Of a DNA stretch of 34,858 nucleotides, positions 1-7,272 are shown one piece after another (within the stretch, counting starts at the first letter, position 1; every line of letters starts with the position of its first letter). The stretch is from Acidobacteriota bacterium (GTDB lineage Bacteria; Acidobacteriota; Terriglobia; Terriglobales; Acidobacteriaceae): contig JAJZAL010000023.1 in NCBI GenBank assembly GCA_021799405.1, forward strand, positions 1 to 34,858, given 5' to 3'. The notes under the pieces were generated by a model that was given only the letters and a program-made list of their open reading frames with translations, did no database searches and had not been told where the DNA came from. The translations under genes were made by a program, and so were the position numbers.

Positions 1-68
1 GCACGCGTACCCTTGCAAAGGGACGGCGCAAGACCAGCTCATTCCGCACTCATAAAAATTCGCCGATG

Positions 69-617
69 TCAGTTGCCACCGTGGCCATGGCCGTTCCCGT
101 GGCCATTGCCATTGCCGTGGTCTTTGTTTTGGCCGTTGTGATTGCCATTATTGCCATGTTCCTTGTACTGGCCATAATGGTTCCCGTTATTGCCATGGTC
201 CTTGTACTGACCGTAGTGATTGCCGTTGTCGTGCCGGTACTCCTCACGCGCGTAGTTGCCGCGGAAGTGTTTCTCCCAGCCGAGGTGCCGTCCCCAGTCA
301 GCGTGCTCGCCCCGGACCGGAAATGGTCCCCGGTAGCCGAACTGTGGGTCGTAGCCGCGATTTACATAACCGCGGAAGTGGTCTGGCCCATGAAACCAGG
401 GCCCCGCGCCGATAAACATGCCGCCCGAAAACCACTCCGGACCGTAGTAGCCAATCGGAGCGCAGTTATACGGCGCATATGAGTAGTAGCCGTATGGGCA
501 CGCGGGCTCCGGTCCGATTTGAACGTTGATGTTGATCTGCGCGTGCGCGCCCGTCACAGTCGCCGCCAGGCAAAGAGCGGCAAAAAATGCCAAAGCAAAG
601 ATCGTGATTCCCTTCAT
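69..617 (-). CDS. secreted Gly/Tyr/Asn/His-rich repeat protein
   Basis: This is a predicted exported protein of 182 residues and unknown function. A signal peptide covers roughly residues 1-27 (hydrophobic FALAFFAALCLAATV, cleavage near AHA-Q). The mature part is rich in Tyr, Pro and Gly with no recognisable domain. From about residue 120 to the end it becomes a low-complexity tail built from a 13-residue repeat of the form K-D/E-HGNNGNH-Y/N-GQ, ending in a Gly/His/Asn run. The start is an ATG at 615-617 behind a strong AGGAGGG ribosome site at about 624-630. It diverges from the b561-like gene across 450 bases. The His-rich tail could bind divalent metals, but that is inference; a cell-surface or structural role is equally possible. 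Confidence 0.7.
   Translation of the reverse strand: MKGITIFALAFFAALCLAATVTGAHAQININVQIGPEPACPYGYYSYAPYNCAPIGYYGPEWFSGGMFIGAGPWFHGPDHFRGYVNRGYDPQFGYRGPFPVRGEHADWGRHLGWEKHFRGNYAREEYRHDNGNHYGQYKDHGNNGNHYGQYKEHGNNGNHNGQNKDHGNGNGHGNGHGHGGN
119..235 (-). repeat. three tandem 39-base coding repeats
   Basis: Three adjacent 39-base units (119-157, 158-196, 197-235) encode the 13-residue repeat in the C-terminal tail of the secreted Gly/His-rich protein. The second and third copies share the core CCTTGTACTG on the plus strand; the first is more diverged. The units keep the reading frame, so this is a coding minisatellite that could change copy number by slippage without a frameshift. Confidence 0.8.
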
Positions 618-1067
618 GAGCCCTCCTCACTTTCTGGTTCGTGGCCGACACTTGCCGGCCCAGTTTCGCCCATTGCATGGAATGAATGGCGATGACATGG
701 GCCCGGCCTTCAATAACCGAGGACAACCATTAGTGAAACAGCGTGTAAGCTTGGTCTCCACCCAGCATACATCCCGGCCCGCATCACAATTTCCACCGGA
801 GTCCGTTGAAGTCAGAAAATCGCAAACGGGCCGCCCGCGATGCCGAGAAATCCCTGGGAATCCGCATCTTTGCCGCGCGCCTCATGCGCCTCACCTCACA
901 GTAGTTGCAAGCTAGAATGACGATTGCGTCATATTTCTCCAGTTTCGCCATCTCTTCCCAACTCAGGGCTAACTCAGACATACTGATCTACGTCAGAAGC
1001 AATAGGGCGTCTTCCTTCCATCCGCCTATCATTCGAACGTCTGTATATTTTTGAGGAGAAGCTCTTG
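618..1067. other. intergenic region between divergent genes
   Basis: This 450-base spacer separates two divergent genes and must hold both promoters. I see strong ribosome sites at both edges (AGGAGGG on minus near 624-630; GAGGAG on plus near 1053-1058). I see no consensus -35/-10 pair, no conserved gene and no clear hairpin. Open frames crossing it have no recognisable content. Confidence 0.5.
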
Positions 1068-1778
1068 ATGAGATTGATCACGGCGAAGCTCGCCTCTGGA
1101 GCGGGGGTGATTGCGCTGTTTTGCCTGTTCTCCAGTCCGTTGCTGTCGCAGGCATCCAGTTCCTCGAATTCACAACCGCCCGCCGCGCAGAAAACCACCC
1201 AGCAAAAACAACCCGAGTTACCCAATGCGCCAGCGCCTGCGTCCGCCGAGCCTTCGCTTTCCGATCTCGGCTTCAGCCAACAGCAGACGCAGGCCGACCC
1301 GAAGTTACAGGCCAAGCTGAATAAACGCACGGAGATGCTCAAAATTCATCAACGCCTCGGCCTGATCACGACGATACCGATGGTAGCGGACCTCATCACG
1401 GGTCCACAGGCCAAGATAAAAGGGCGGAACGGGCAGCCGCTCAAGGTTCCCACCTCGACCGCCATCGATCTTCATGCTGCACTGGGAAGCACGACCGCCG
1501 CGCTCTACTTCTCCACCGCCTACTTCGCTGTCTTCGCGCCCAAAATACCGGGAACACACAAGCACGGCGCCATTCGCGTCCATGAGGCGCTCGCCTTTAT
1601 TCACGGACCCGGGATGATTCTTACGCCCATCCTGGCAGGCATGGCCTTCAGTCAGGAGCAGAAGGGCGAGAAGCCGCATGGAATCGCCGCCGCCCACGGC
1701 CCTGTCGCGGTCGTCACAGCGATGGCCTATGGCGCATCGATCATCGCCGTTTCCTGGCCCATTCACTTGAAGTTCTAG
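1068..1778 (+). CDS. exported four-helix membrane protein, cytochrome b561-like
   Basis: A 236-residue protein with a signal peptide or N-terminal anchor (1-30) and a Ser/Gln/Pro/Ala-rich linker (about 31-80), followed by four hydrophobic segments near 96-112, 134-158, 171-195 and 208-230. Histidines sit at or near the membrane segments (H94, H136, H172, H179, H204, H210), the arrangement expected of a b-type haem protein such as cytochrome b561 or a ferric-reductase-like domain. The haem assignment is inference from this pattern. The start is ATG 1068 with GAGGAG nine bases upstream; a TTG directly before it is less likely. Its stop codon overlaps the ribosome site of the YceI gene, so the two are translated as an operon. 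It could also be a haem-free DUF membrane protein. Confidence 0.65.
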   Translation: MRLITAKLASGAGVIALFCLFSSPLLSQASSSSNSQPPAAQKTTQQKQPELPNAPAPASAEPSLSDLGFSQQQTQADPKLQAKLNKRTEMLKIHQRLGLITTIPMVADLITGPQAKIKGRNGQPLKVPTSTAIDLHAALGSTTAALYFSTAYFAVFAPKIPGTHKHGAIRVHEALAFIHGPGMILTPILAGMAFSQEQKGEKPHGIAAAHGPVAVVTAMAYGASIIAVSWPIHLKF

Positions 1779-1786
1779 GAGTAATC

Positions 1787-2326
1787 ATGAAGATGAAAAT
1801 TCTTGTGGCCTTTCTGTTGGCCGCGGTCCCGCTGTTTGCGCAATCCGAAACGCAATGGATTCTGGAGCAATCCAGCCTCTCTTATCACATGTCGCATCCC
1901 ATGCACGAGGTCGACGGCATCAGCCACGAGGCCAAGGGCAAGGGGATTTGCCAGGCCGGTCAATGCAATTTCCTCATTGCCGTCCCCGTCAAGTCTTTCG
2001 GCACTGGCGACGCCAACCGCGACCTCCACATGCTGGAAACCACGCGCGGCGCCCAATTCCCCATGGTCATCGTGCGCGCGCAGTTCCCCTCCGACCAAAC
2101 CACGGCATCGACCGTCTACGCCGATCTTCAGGTCCAGTTCGCCGGCCAGACCGCGCACTACTCGCACGTGCCCTTCCAGCGCGTTACCAAGAACGGTGAA
2201 GAGCGCATTACCGGCACGATTCCCTCCACCTGCTCCGACTTCAAAATCGTTCGTCCCTCCTTCCTGAGCGTGCCGATCAAGAACGAAATCCCCGTGCGCG
2301 TGGATATGTTCTGGAAGAAGATGTAA
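1787..2326 (+). CDS. YceI-family periplasmic lipid-binding-like protein
   Basis: A 179-residue exported protein. Residues 1-18 form a signal peptide (MKMKILVAFLLAAVPLFA-Q). The remainder matches the YceI beta-barrel family. It opens with W-x-L-E-x-S-x-L-S-Y and continues with the family's H-x-M-H-E-V-x-G and F-G-T-G-D-x-N-R-D-x-H-M-L-E blocks and a late region ending VRVDMFWKK. YceI proteins are lipocalin-like barrels that bind polyprenoid or amphipathic ligands in the periplasm; the ligand here is unknown. AGGAG at 1777-1781 overlaps the upstream stop codon, only eight bases separate the genes, and the pair is presumably co-transcribed. A cytochrome b561 gene (yceJ) precedes yceI in E. coli, which strengthens the reading of both genes. 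Confidence 0.85.
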   Translation: MKMKILVAFLLAAVPLFAQSETQWILEQSSLSYHMSHPMHEVDGISHEAKGKGICQAGQCNFLIAVPVKSFGTGDANRDLHMLETTRGAQFPMVIVRAQFPSDQTTASTVYADLQVQFAGQTAHYSHVPFQRVTKNGEERITGTIPSTCSDFKIVRPSFLSVPIKNEIPVRVDMFWKKM

Positions 2327-2363
2327 GCTTCGTCCGGTTCGCGGCCTCCCATCCCGCAACGGC

Positions 2364-2376
2364 CATCCGCTTCGGA
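2364..2376. terminator. small hairpin downstream of the YceI gene
   Basis: ATCCG-CTT-CGGAT forms a five-base-pair stem with a three-base loop 38 bases after the YceI stop and 36 bases before the next start. There is no T tract, so termination is only a possibility. Confidence 0.25.
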
Positions 2377-2412
2377 TGATACGATGCGGCATTGAAATAG
2401 GAGGCCGCGCCC

Positions 2413-3651
2413 ATGCATCGGCGTACGTTTCTGCAATCCCTCTCCGCAACCGTGGCCCTGACCGCCGCAAGAAGTCTTCCCGCCTTTGCCGCTCTTCCCA
2501 AGATGAAGATCACGCGCGTCCGCGCCTATCTTCCGCCCGATCCCGATCCGCTCTTCAATCAAAGCAACATGGTCGTCACGGTCGAGACTGATGCCGGCAT
2601 TACCGGCATCGGCGAAGGCGGATCGAAGGACACGCTCTACCCGTCGGCAGGCCGGCTCATTGGCCGCGACCCGCAATTCATCGAACGCCTGTGGCAGGAC
2701 ATGAACCGCGCCTACTTCTATCCCGCCGGGCGCGAGCGCGAGGATGCCATTGGCGCGCTCGATCTTGCCCTCTGGGACATCAAAGGCAAGGCGCTCGGCG
2801 TGCCCGTACACGAACTGCTGGGCGGCATGGTGCGTAACTATTGCGAGTGCTACAACACAGCGGGCATCATTCCGGGCATTACCGCGCACTCGACCATCGA
2901 GGAACGCGCCCGCGCCACCATCGAGGCCGGCTATCGCGCCTTCCGCTTCGGCGCGGCTGACAAGCCCGCCAACACCACCTTCAACACCCACGAGCGCATC
3001 AACTCCCTGCGCCAGCAGTGCGCCCAGGCCCGCGCCGGTGTCGGCAAGGATGGCGACTGGGTCGTCGACTTCCATCAGCGCTTCGACCTCTCCGACGCGA
3101 TCCGAGGGTGCAATGAGATTGAGGAGTTCGCGCCTTACTTTGTCGAAGATCCGGTGCGCGCCGAGGCCTTCCAGCAGGACCTGCCCATCCTGCGCGCAAA
3201 GGTCAACGTGCCGCTGGCCGCGGGCGAGGAATGGGGCAACCGCTGGGACTTCGACACCCTCGTCGAGCGCCATACTATCGACTATGTCCGCGCCACCCTG
3301 CCCAACGTCGGCGGCATTACGGAGATGATGAAGATCGCCTCCCTCTGCGAGACGCACTTTGTTGGCATGGTGCCGCACTTCACCGGCCCCATCGCCACCG
3401 CCGCTCTGGTCAACTGCCTCGGCACATTCTCAGGGCCCGTGCTGATGGAATACAACTACCAGGGCCGCACGCTGCCACACCTGAAGGCCTGCCTCGACTT
3501 CAAAAACGGCAAGCTGTACCCCAACGAGCGGCCGGGGCTGGGCGTCGAACTCGACTACAAGCACCTGACGCAGGTTGCCGAGTTTACCGAGCCGGTGACA
3601 GCGCGCGCGCAAACTTACTTCCGGCCCGATGGTTCGATTACGAACTGGTAG
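2413..3651 (+). CDS. Tat-exported enolase-superfamily dehydratase (galactonate dehydratase-like)
   Basis: A 412-residue member of the mandelate racemase/muconate lactonizing branch of the enolase superfamily. It starts with a Tat signal (MHRRTFLQSL, A-rich stretch, cleavage near AFA-A). A capping domain occupies about 34-160 and the TIM barrel follows. Metal ligands are D219, E245 and E272. The D-F-H motif at 219-221 places H221 as a general acid/base, as in D-galactonate dehydratase. H322 (PHFTGPIA) and E346 complete the active site. The KxK pair of the mandelate racemase subgroup is absent: the equivalent strand reads R-F-G. By family this would dehydrate a sugar acid to a 2-keto-3-deoxy acid using Mg2+; the substrate is not readable. 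GGAG at about 2400-2404 fits the ATG. Export is unusual, because most relatives are cytoplasmic. Confidence 0.85.
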   Translation: MHRRTFLQSLSATVALTAARSLPAFAALPKMKITRVRAYLPPDPDPLFNQSNMVVTVETDAGITGIGEGGSKDTLYPSAGRLIGRDPQFIERLWQDMNRAYFYPAGREREDAIGALDLALWDIKGKALGVPVHELLGGMVRNYCECYNTAGIIPGITAHSTIEERARATIEAGYRAFRFGAADKPANTTFNTHERINSLRQQCAQARAGVGKDGDWVVDFHQRFDLSDAIRGCNEIEEFAPYFVEDPVRAEAFQQDLPILRAKVNVPLAAGEEWGNRWDFDTLVERHTIDYVRATLPNVGGITEMMKIASLCETHFVGMVPHFTGPIATAALVNCLGTFSGPVLMEYNYQGRTLPHLKACLDFKNGKLYPNERPGLGVELDYKHLTQVAEFTEPVTARAQTYFRPDGSITNW

Positions 3652-3685
3652 CCAGAAGCCTCACGGCGCGATATTGGCCTGCATT

Positions 3686-3691
3686 TACAAT
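3686..3691 (+). promoter_or_regulatory. candidate -10 box of a leaderless glutaredoxin-like mRNA
   Basis: TACAAT lies six bases before the ATG at 3698, so transcription would begin at or next to the start codon. No ribosome site precedes the ATG. No good -35 box is visible, so the call is tentative. Confidence 0.35.
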
Positions 3692-3697
3692 CGCCGT

Positions 3698-3940
3698 ATG
3701 CATGACGTGGTGGTGTATTCGCGGAAGGAATGTCATCTCTGCGACGTGGTTAAAGAGACGCTTAAGCAAGTCCAGCGCGAGGCCGACTTCCAGTGGCGCG
3801 AAGTGGACATCGATGCCGACCCCCAATTGCGGCAGAAGTACAACGATGAGGTTCCCGTCGTTTTTATCGATGGGCGCAAGGCTTTCAAGTACCGCATGGA
3901 CGGGCGTCAATTTCTCCGGGCGTTGGCAGGGAGACCATAG
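3698..3940 (+). CDS. glutaredoxin-like thiol-disulfide protein
   Basis: An 80-residue single-domain thioredoxin-fold protein. The order is beta strand VVVYSR, active-site C12-H-L-C15 at the start of the first helix, strand FQWREVDID, then the cis-proline segment E-V-P-V-V-F-I-D-G and a C-terminal helix. Length and layout match the glutaredoxin-family group (DUF836-like) that uses a CxxC in small cytoplasmic redox proteins. The ATG at 3698 is preferred over an in-frame upstream start at 3629, because that start overlaps the dehydratase gene and adds residues unlike any glutaredoxin. There is no Shine-Dalgarno. The partner is unknown; a role in supplying electrons or maintaining Fe-S proteins such as the neighbouring IspH is speculation. 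Confidence 0.8.
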   Translation: MHDVVVYSRKECHLCDVVKETLKQVQREADFQWREVDIDADPQLRQKYNDEVPVVFIDGRKAFKYRMDGRQFLRALAGRP

Positions 3941-4070
3941 GACAAAAACCTCAGGAAAAAGGGATCTTTTCAAAGTCGTCGGCGGGCGTCCTAAAATGCG
4001 GGGCGGAGCCGGCGGTTCCTTCGGAGCCACTCCCCCGGCTCAATCCCGCCTGTCCGTTCAGTTCACTGAT

Positions 4071-4079
4071 TGATATACT
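4071..4079 (+). promoter_or_regulatory. extended -10 promoter of ispH (leaderless geometry)
   Basis: TGATATACT is an extended -10 (TGn plus TATACT at 4074-4079). A start site seven bases after its end is 4086, the first base of the GTG initiation codon. The -35 region is weak (TGTCCG-like), as is usual for extended -10 promoters. No Shine-Dalgarno precedes the GTG, so the transcript is probably leaderless. Confidence 0.5.
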
Positions 4080-4085
4080 TGTGAG

Positions 4086-5114
4086 GTGACTACAACTTCC
4101 CTCGACTCTATTCCGGACGGTAGTTCAGCCCACTCTTCCCCCAGCCCGAAAAGTGTCTTACTGCTCAAGCCGCGCGGCTTTTGCGCCGGCGTGGTGCGGG
4201 CCATCGACATTGTCAGGATTGCGCTCGAAACCTTTGGCGCGCCCATCTACGTCCGCCGCGAGATTGTTCATAACCGCTATGTTGTGAACGAGTTGGCCGA
4301 GAAAGGCGCCATCTTCGTCCACGAAATCGAGGAGGTTCCCGACGGCCAGCGTGTGATTTACAGCGCCCACGGGGTTTCTCCCGCCGTGCGCGAGATGAGC
4401 AAGAGCCGCCACCTGAAGGTAATCGACGCCACCTGCCCGCTGGTCACCAAGGTTCACATTGAGGCGGTCAAGTTCGCCAAGCAGGGTTATTCGCTGGTCC
4501 TCATCGGCCACCGCGATCATGACGAGATTGAGGGCACGCTGGGCGAAGCGCCTGAGGTAACGCAGGTAGTCTCCAATGTTGCCGAAGTAGAGGCCCTGCA
4601 GATTCCCGATCCGGACCATGTAGCCTACCTCACCCAGACTACGCTCAGTCTTGATGAAGCCCGCGACATCATCCATGCCCTGAAGGTGAAGTTTCCCAAG
4701 ATCGTCGGCCCACACTCACAGGACATTTGTTACGCCACGGAAAACCGCCAGGTAGCTGTGCGCAATGTGGCCTACAAGGCCGACCTGGTGCTCGTGGTCG
4801 GTTCCACCAACAGCTCCAACTCCAACCGCCTGGTCGAGGTATCCCGTAATCTGGGAACCATCGGTTACCTGATTGATAACTCCCAGGCCATCGATCCGGC
4901 GTGGCTTCAGGGCGTCACGCATGTTGCAGTTACGGCCGGGGCCTCAGCGCCGGAAGTGCTGGTCGAAGGTGTAGTGAATTATTTGAAACTTAACGGATTT
5001 GATCGCGTCGAAGAAGTTGAAGTCATGCCGGAGAACGTACGCTTCGGCCTGCCGCCGGAGATTGTGCAAGCCATCGGCAGCGTTGGCGATTCGGCTCCGG
5101 TGCCCGTTCGCTAA
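4086..5114 (+). CDS. ispH: 4-hydroxy-3-methylbut-2-enyl diphosphate reductase IspH (LytB)
   Basis: This is the last enzyme of the non-mevalonate isoprenoid pathway. It reduces HMBPP to IPP and DMAPP with a [4Fe-4S] cluster and supplies precursors for squalene and hopanoids made by the next genes. The three cluster cysteines are present: C33 (GFCAGVVRAI), C117 (DATCPLV) and C215 (DICYAT), with spacing close to E. coli C12/C96/C197. The diphosphate-binding blocks HNRYVV, SAHGVS, GHRDHDE, TQTTLS, GSTNSSNS and TAGASAPE are also readable. At 342 residues it has about 20 extra Ser/Pro-rich residues before the conserved core. GTG 4086 is the only reasonable start. It precedes the squalene-hopene cyclase by 130 bases, probably under separate initiation. 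Confidence 0.96.
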   Translation: MTTTSLDSIPDGSSAHSSPSPKSVLLLKPRGFCAGVVRAIDIVRIALETFGAPIYVRREIVHNRYVVNELAEKGAIFVHEIEEVPDGQRVIYSAHGVSPAVREMSKSRHLKVIDATCPLVTKVHIEAVKFAKQGYSLVLIGHRDHDEIEGTLGEAPEVTQVVSNVAEVEALQIPDPDHVAYLTQTTLSLDEARDIIHALKVKFPKIVGPHSQDICYATENRQVAVRNVAYKADLVLVVGSTNSSNSNRLVEVSRNLGTIGYLIDNSQAIDPAWLQGVTHVAVTAGASAPEVLVEGVVNYLKLNGFDRVEEVEVMPENVRFGLPPEIVQAIGSVGDSAPVPVR

Positions 5115-5180
5115 ATTTTCTACTTCCCTTTTCCCGCTGGAGCGGTGAAGCGAGAGGGATTGTTGTACTTAGGCTTGCCA

Positions 5181-5202
5181 GAATAACTGAAGCGGGTTAT
5201 TC
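5181..5202 (+). terminator. inverted repeat between ispH and the cyclase gene
   Basis: GAATAAC at 5181-5187 and GTTATTC at 5196-5202 form a perfect seven-base-pair stem around an eight-base loop, with TTCG following. It could end the ispH transcript weakly, or act as an operator just ahead of the cyclase promoter region. Confidence 0.4.
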
Positions 5203-5244
5203 TTCGAGTCTTCCGCAAAGAGAATTGAGGCGTTACAAAACCGC

Positions 5245-7266
5245 ATGAGTGCAAAGCAGTGGAAGACCCAAACCGCGGCGCCGAAATTTGGACGGCTCGA
5301 CGCGGACATGGCGGACGTCGAGTCGGCCATCTCCCGTTCCCGGGAGTTCCTTCTGTCCTTACAGCATCCTGAAGGGTACTGGTGCGGCGAGCTCGAGGCT
5401 GACTCGATGCTCGAAGCCGACTACATCTTTCTGCACACCCTGCTCGAAAGCGGCGATCCAGGCCGGCTTAACCGCGCCTTTGTCGAGATGATGCGCTACC
5501 AGAACGAGGATGGCAGTTGGAGCCTCTATCCCGGCGGCCCGGGTAACATCTCGCTCTCAGTCAAGTGCTATTTTTCGGCGAAGCTCATGGGCCTCAGTGC
5601 TGAGGATCCGCACATGGTCAAGTGCCGCGAGTGGATTCTTCAGCATGGCGGCGTGGTGGCATGCAACACCTTCACCAAGATGTACCTCTGCGCTCTGGGC
5701 CAGTACGACTACGACGCCGTGCCCGCCATCCCGCCGGAGATCGTCCTCTTCCCCAAGTGGTTCTACTTCAATATCTACGAAATCTCTTCGTGGTCGCGCT
5801 CCATTCTTGTGCCGCTGGCGATTATGTACGCCAAGAAGCCGTTCAAGAAGATCCTGCCCGAGCAGTGCATCGACGAGCTTTTCGTCGGCGGCCGCGCCAA
5901 CTCTATTCTGCGTCTGCGGCGGGACCGCAAAAAGCTTTTCTCGTGGCGCAACTTCTTCATCGTGCTCGACCGCATCATGCACTGGTCTGAGGCCGTGCAC
6001 ATTCGCCCGCTGCGCAAGCTGGCTTTGAAACGCGCCGAGCAATGGATGCTCCAGCGCCTGGAACTGACCGATGGTTTGGGCGCCATCTACCCGGCCATGA
6101 TGAATGCCATCATCGCCCTGCGCTGCCTGGGCTACTCCGAGGACGATCCCCAGGTCATACGCGCCCGCGACGAGTTTGAGAAGTTAGGAATCGAGCAGCC
6201 GCCAACCGCCGAAATGCCCGAGCCTACCTTCCGCATGCAGCCCTGTGTTTCGCCGGTATGGGATACGGCGCAGGCCGTGTTCGCGTTGGGCGAGGCAGGC
6301 GTGCCGCGCAACGATCCTCGAATGCTCAAAGCCGTGGACTGGATGCTCTCTAAAGAAGTCCGCCACAAGGGCGACTGGGCGGTGAAGGTGCCAAAGACCG
6401 ATCCTGGCGGCTGGTACTTCGAGTTCGCGAATGAGTTCTATCCAGACACCGACGACACCGCGCAGGTCCTGCTCGCGCTCTGCAAAGTCGATAACCCCCG
6501 CGAACGCTATCAGCACATGGTGGCTCAGCGCGCCATTGAGTGGGAGTTTGCCATGCAGTGCCGCAACGGCGGCTGGGGCAGCTTCGACAAAGACAATACA
6601 AAGATGATCTTCCAGTACATCCCGTTCGCGGATCATAACGCCATGCTCGATCCGCCCACGGTGGATATTACCGGAAGAATCCTGGAGATGCTGGCGGCCT
6701 ACGGCTACACCCGTGAAGACAAGCGCGTACAGAAGGCCATCCGCTTCATCTTCAAAGAACAGGAACCGGATGGTAGCTGGTTCGGCCGCTGGGGCGTGAA
6801 TTATCTGTACGGAACGTTTCTCGTCCTGCGTGGCCTTGAGGCCATCGGCGTTGATCACCACGAGCCGCAGATTCAGCAGGCGGCCGAGTGGATTCGCATG
6901 GTGCAGAATCCCGACGGCGGCTGGGGCGAGACCTGCGGCAGCTACGACGATCCCGACACGCGCGGCCTCGGGCCCAGCACGCCGTCACAAACGGCGTGGG
7001 CGCTGCTTGGCCTGCTCGCGGCTGGCGACGACCGCTCCGACTCGATCGCGAAAGGCGCGCGCTGGCTGCTGACCCGCCAGAGGGCCGACGGCAGTTGGGA
7101 CGAGAGCGCAGGCGCTGGACCGAAACGCCAGGCCTTGTACACTGGAACCGGCTTCCCGCGCGTCTTTTATCTGGCTTACACGTTGTATCGCCATTATTTC
7201 CCGCTGCTGGCGCTCACCACTTACCGCCGGGCAATGGAACGCGCCGCAAATGGCGCTGGAGGTTAA
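5245..7266 (+). CDS. shc: squalene-hopene cyclase
   Basis: This cyclase folds squalene into the pentacyclic hopene/hopanol at the inner membrane. The catalytic DxDD motif reads D401-T-D-D404 (YPDTDDTAQVLLAL), with D403 or D404 as proton donor equivalents. QW repeats recur along the (alpha/alpha) barrel: EGYWCGELEAD near residue 50, NEDGSWSLY near 90, RNGGWGSFD, EPDGSWFGRWG, NPDGGWGETCGSYDD and RADGSWDE near 618. The length of 673 residues is close to, slightly longer than, the 631-residue Alicyclobacillus enzyme. The ATG at 5245 lacks a well-spaced ribosome site (GAGG is 14 bases away). A TACAAA box ends five bases before it, so a leaderless or weakly led mRNA is possible. It sits six bases before hpnH. 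Confidence 0.96.
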   Translation: MSAKQWKTQTAAPKFGRLDADMADVESAISRSREFLLSLQHPEGYWCGELEADSMLEADYIFLHTLLESGDPGRLNRAFVEMMRYQNEDGSWSLYPGGPGNISLSVKCYFSAKLMGLSAEDPHMVKCREWILQHGGVVACNTFTKMYLCALGQYDYDAVPAIPPEIVLFPKWFYFNIYEISSWSRSILVPLAIMYAKKPFKKILPEQCIDELFVGGRANSILRLRRDRKKLFSWRNFFIVLDRIMHWSEAVHIRPLRKLALKRAEQWMLQRLELTDGLGAIYPAMMNAIIALRCLGYSEDDPQVIRARDEFEKLGIEQPPTAEMPEPTFRMQPCVSPVWDTAQAVFALGEAGVPRNDPRMLKAVDWMLSKEVRHKGDWAVKVPKTDPGGWYFEFANEFYPDTDDTAQVLLALCKVDNPRERYQHMVAQRAIEWEFAMQCRNGGWGSFDKDNTKMIFQYIPFADHNAMLDPPTVDITGRILEMLAAYGYTREDKRVQKAIRFIFKEQEPDGSWFGRWGVNYLYGTFLVLRGLEAIGVDHHEPQIQQAAEWIRMVQNPDGGWGETCGSYDDPDTRGLGPSTPSQTAWALLGLLAAGDDRSDSIAKGARWLLTRQRADGSWDESAGAGPKRQALYTGTGFPRVFYLAYTLYRHYFPLLALTTYRRAMERAANGAGG

Positions 7267-7272
7267 CCAAAG

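Noticed and set aside
1..60. Possible c-di-GMP-type riboswitch fragment (CCCTT-GCA-AAGGG hairpin followed by GGGACGGCGCAAGACC)
   Set aside because: Only a short resemblance to the GEMM core, truncated by the window edge, and no downstream gene on the plus strand to control.
119..235. Regular repeats that could be mistaken for a CRISPR array
   Set aside because: They are contiguous in-frame units without spacers, inside the coding tail of the secreted protein.
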